From CAUZWH01 sp965247665 (GTDB lineage: Bacteria > Pseudomonadota > Alphaproteobacteria > SHVV01): 64,000 bases of DNA. The stretch lies in the NCBI GenBank assembly GCA_965247665.1, contig CBDFHH010000005.1, forward strand, positions 558,001 through 622,000, written 5' to 3'. Below, one piece after another: positions 63,858 through 64,000 of this stretch (its first letter is position 1; each line of letters starts with the position of its first letter). The notes beneath the pieces were generated by a model. The model was given only the letters and a program-made list of their open reading frames with translations, was not told the DNA's origin and searched no databases. The translations under genes were made by a program, and so were the position numbers.

Positions 63858-64000
63858 CGAAGATTTCGGTTTGTTGTCGGACTTTCGATCCGTTGGGCAG
63901 CGTTGATGGCCTTATTCGCCCGCCGTTTTGTTCTCGGCGGGGCGCTTTGGCATCATTCGGACAGACTCATGCCATGGCGGCACGCCGTTCATGGAAGATC
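63858..64000. other. Sequence beyond the truncated amidohydrolase, possibly a mobile-element end
   Basis: 143 bases that do not match the amidohydrolase. CGCCCGCCG/CGGCGGGGCG near 63917-63943 can form a GC-rich hairpin. On the minus strand a short frame ends MPKRPAENKTAGE, reminiscent of a transposase C-terminus, but it is too short to assign. Confidence 0.35.

Overview
The window reads as part of an alphaproteobacterial chromosome, most likely Rhodospirillales-like. The evidence is the high GC content, the gene order ftsK-lolA-[2Fe-2S reductase]-xthA, a LonN/Trm112/DUF971/thioredoxin-TPR block, a DUF3576 lipoprotein upstream of leuS, and IS1595 and IS630 elements. The assignment rests on protein families and gene order only. 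No rRNA is present and no database search was possible.

Layout. 1-3 kb: the 5' part of leuS, a frameshifted DUF1640-like gene and a DUF3576 lipoprotein. 3.3-9.7 kb: a porin with a clear terminator, a sulfotransferase, then a decaying surface-modification block (2OG-Fe(II) oxygenase pseudogene, GT9-like protein, SAM methyltransferase, TPR pseudogene). 9.8-12.7 kb: ThiE/TenI, YggS, an L,D-transpeptidase-fold protein and an alpha/beta hydrolase. 12.9-15.4 kb: a complete IS1595-family transposon with cargo. It has 21-bp perfect end repeats and an 8-bp target duplication, and it sits inside the fifth codon of an OmpR-type response regulator. 15.4-19.4 kb: the rest of that regulator, a metallo-hydrolase, a methyltransferase and a membrane adenylate cyclase. 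19.5-26.1 kb: a peptide-type ABC importer operon. 26.0-32.2 kb: an extracytoplasmic-glycan gene set (deacetylase, four glycosyltransferases, histidine phosphatase), divergent from an unusual 879-aa ABC exporter, a cNMP-binding protein and a methyltransferase (32.4-36.1 kb). 36.1-51.1 kb: housekeeping genes (xthA, reductase, lolA, ftsK, amidase, Ubi-type hydroxylase, DUF971, Trm112, LonN, thioredoxin-TPR, FAD/Fe-S dehydrogenase).

From tRNA-Gly (51.2 kb) to the right edge the character changes. First come gene fragments (a truncated ImmA/IrrE peptidase and a livM tail). Then comes an aromatic-catabolism island: a 399-aa protein made of three fused RidA domains, an imidazolonepropionase-like amidohydrolase, a salicylate/anthranilate-type ring-hydroxylating oxygenase (alpha+beta), an NMT1-type binding protein, an FAA hydrolase, a second oxygenase alpha subunit, a UbiD decarboxylase, a single RidA and a truncated ACMSD-type amidohydrolase. 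The island plausibly imports, hydroxylates, decarboxylates and hydrolyses an aromatic, possibly amino-aromatic, acid. The substrate is not known.

Two nearly identical 1043-bp IS630 copies each sit in a CTAG that is the stop codon of a gene, and both regenerate that stop codon. The most original items are the covalent RidA trimer lacking the catalytic arginine in all three domains, the response regulator whose start may now come from a transposon end, and the ABC exporter with an expanded nucleotide-binding domain carrying three ENxxFG-like motifs.
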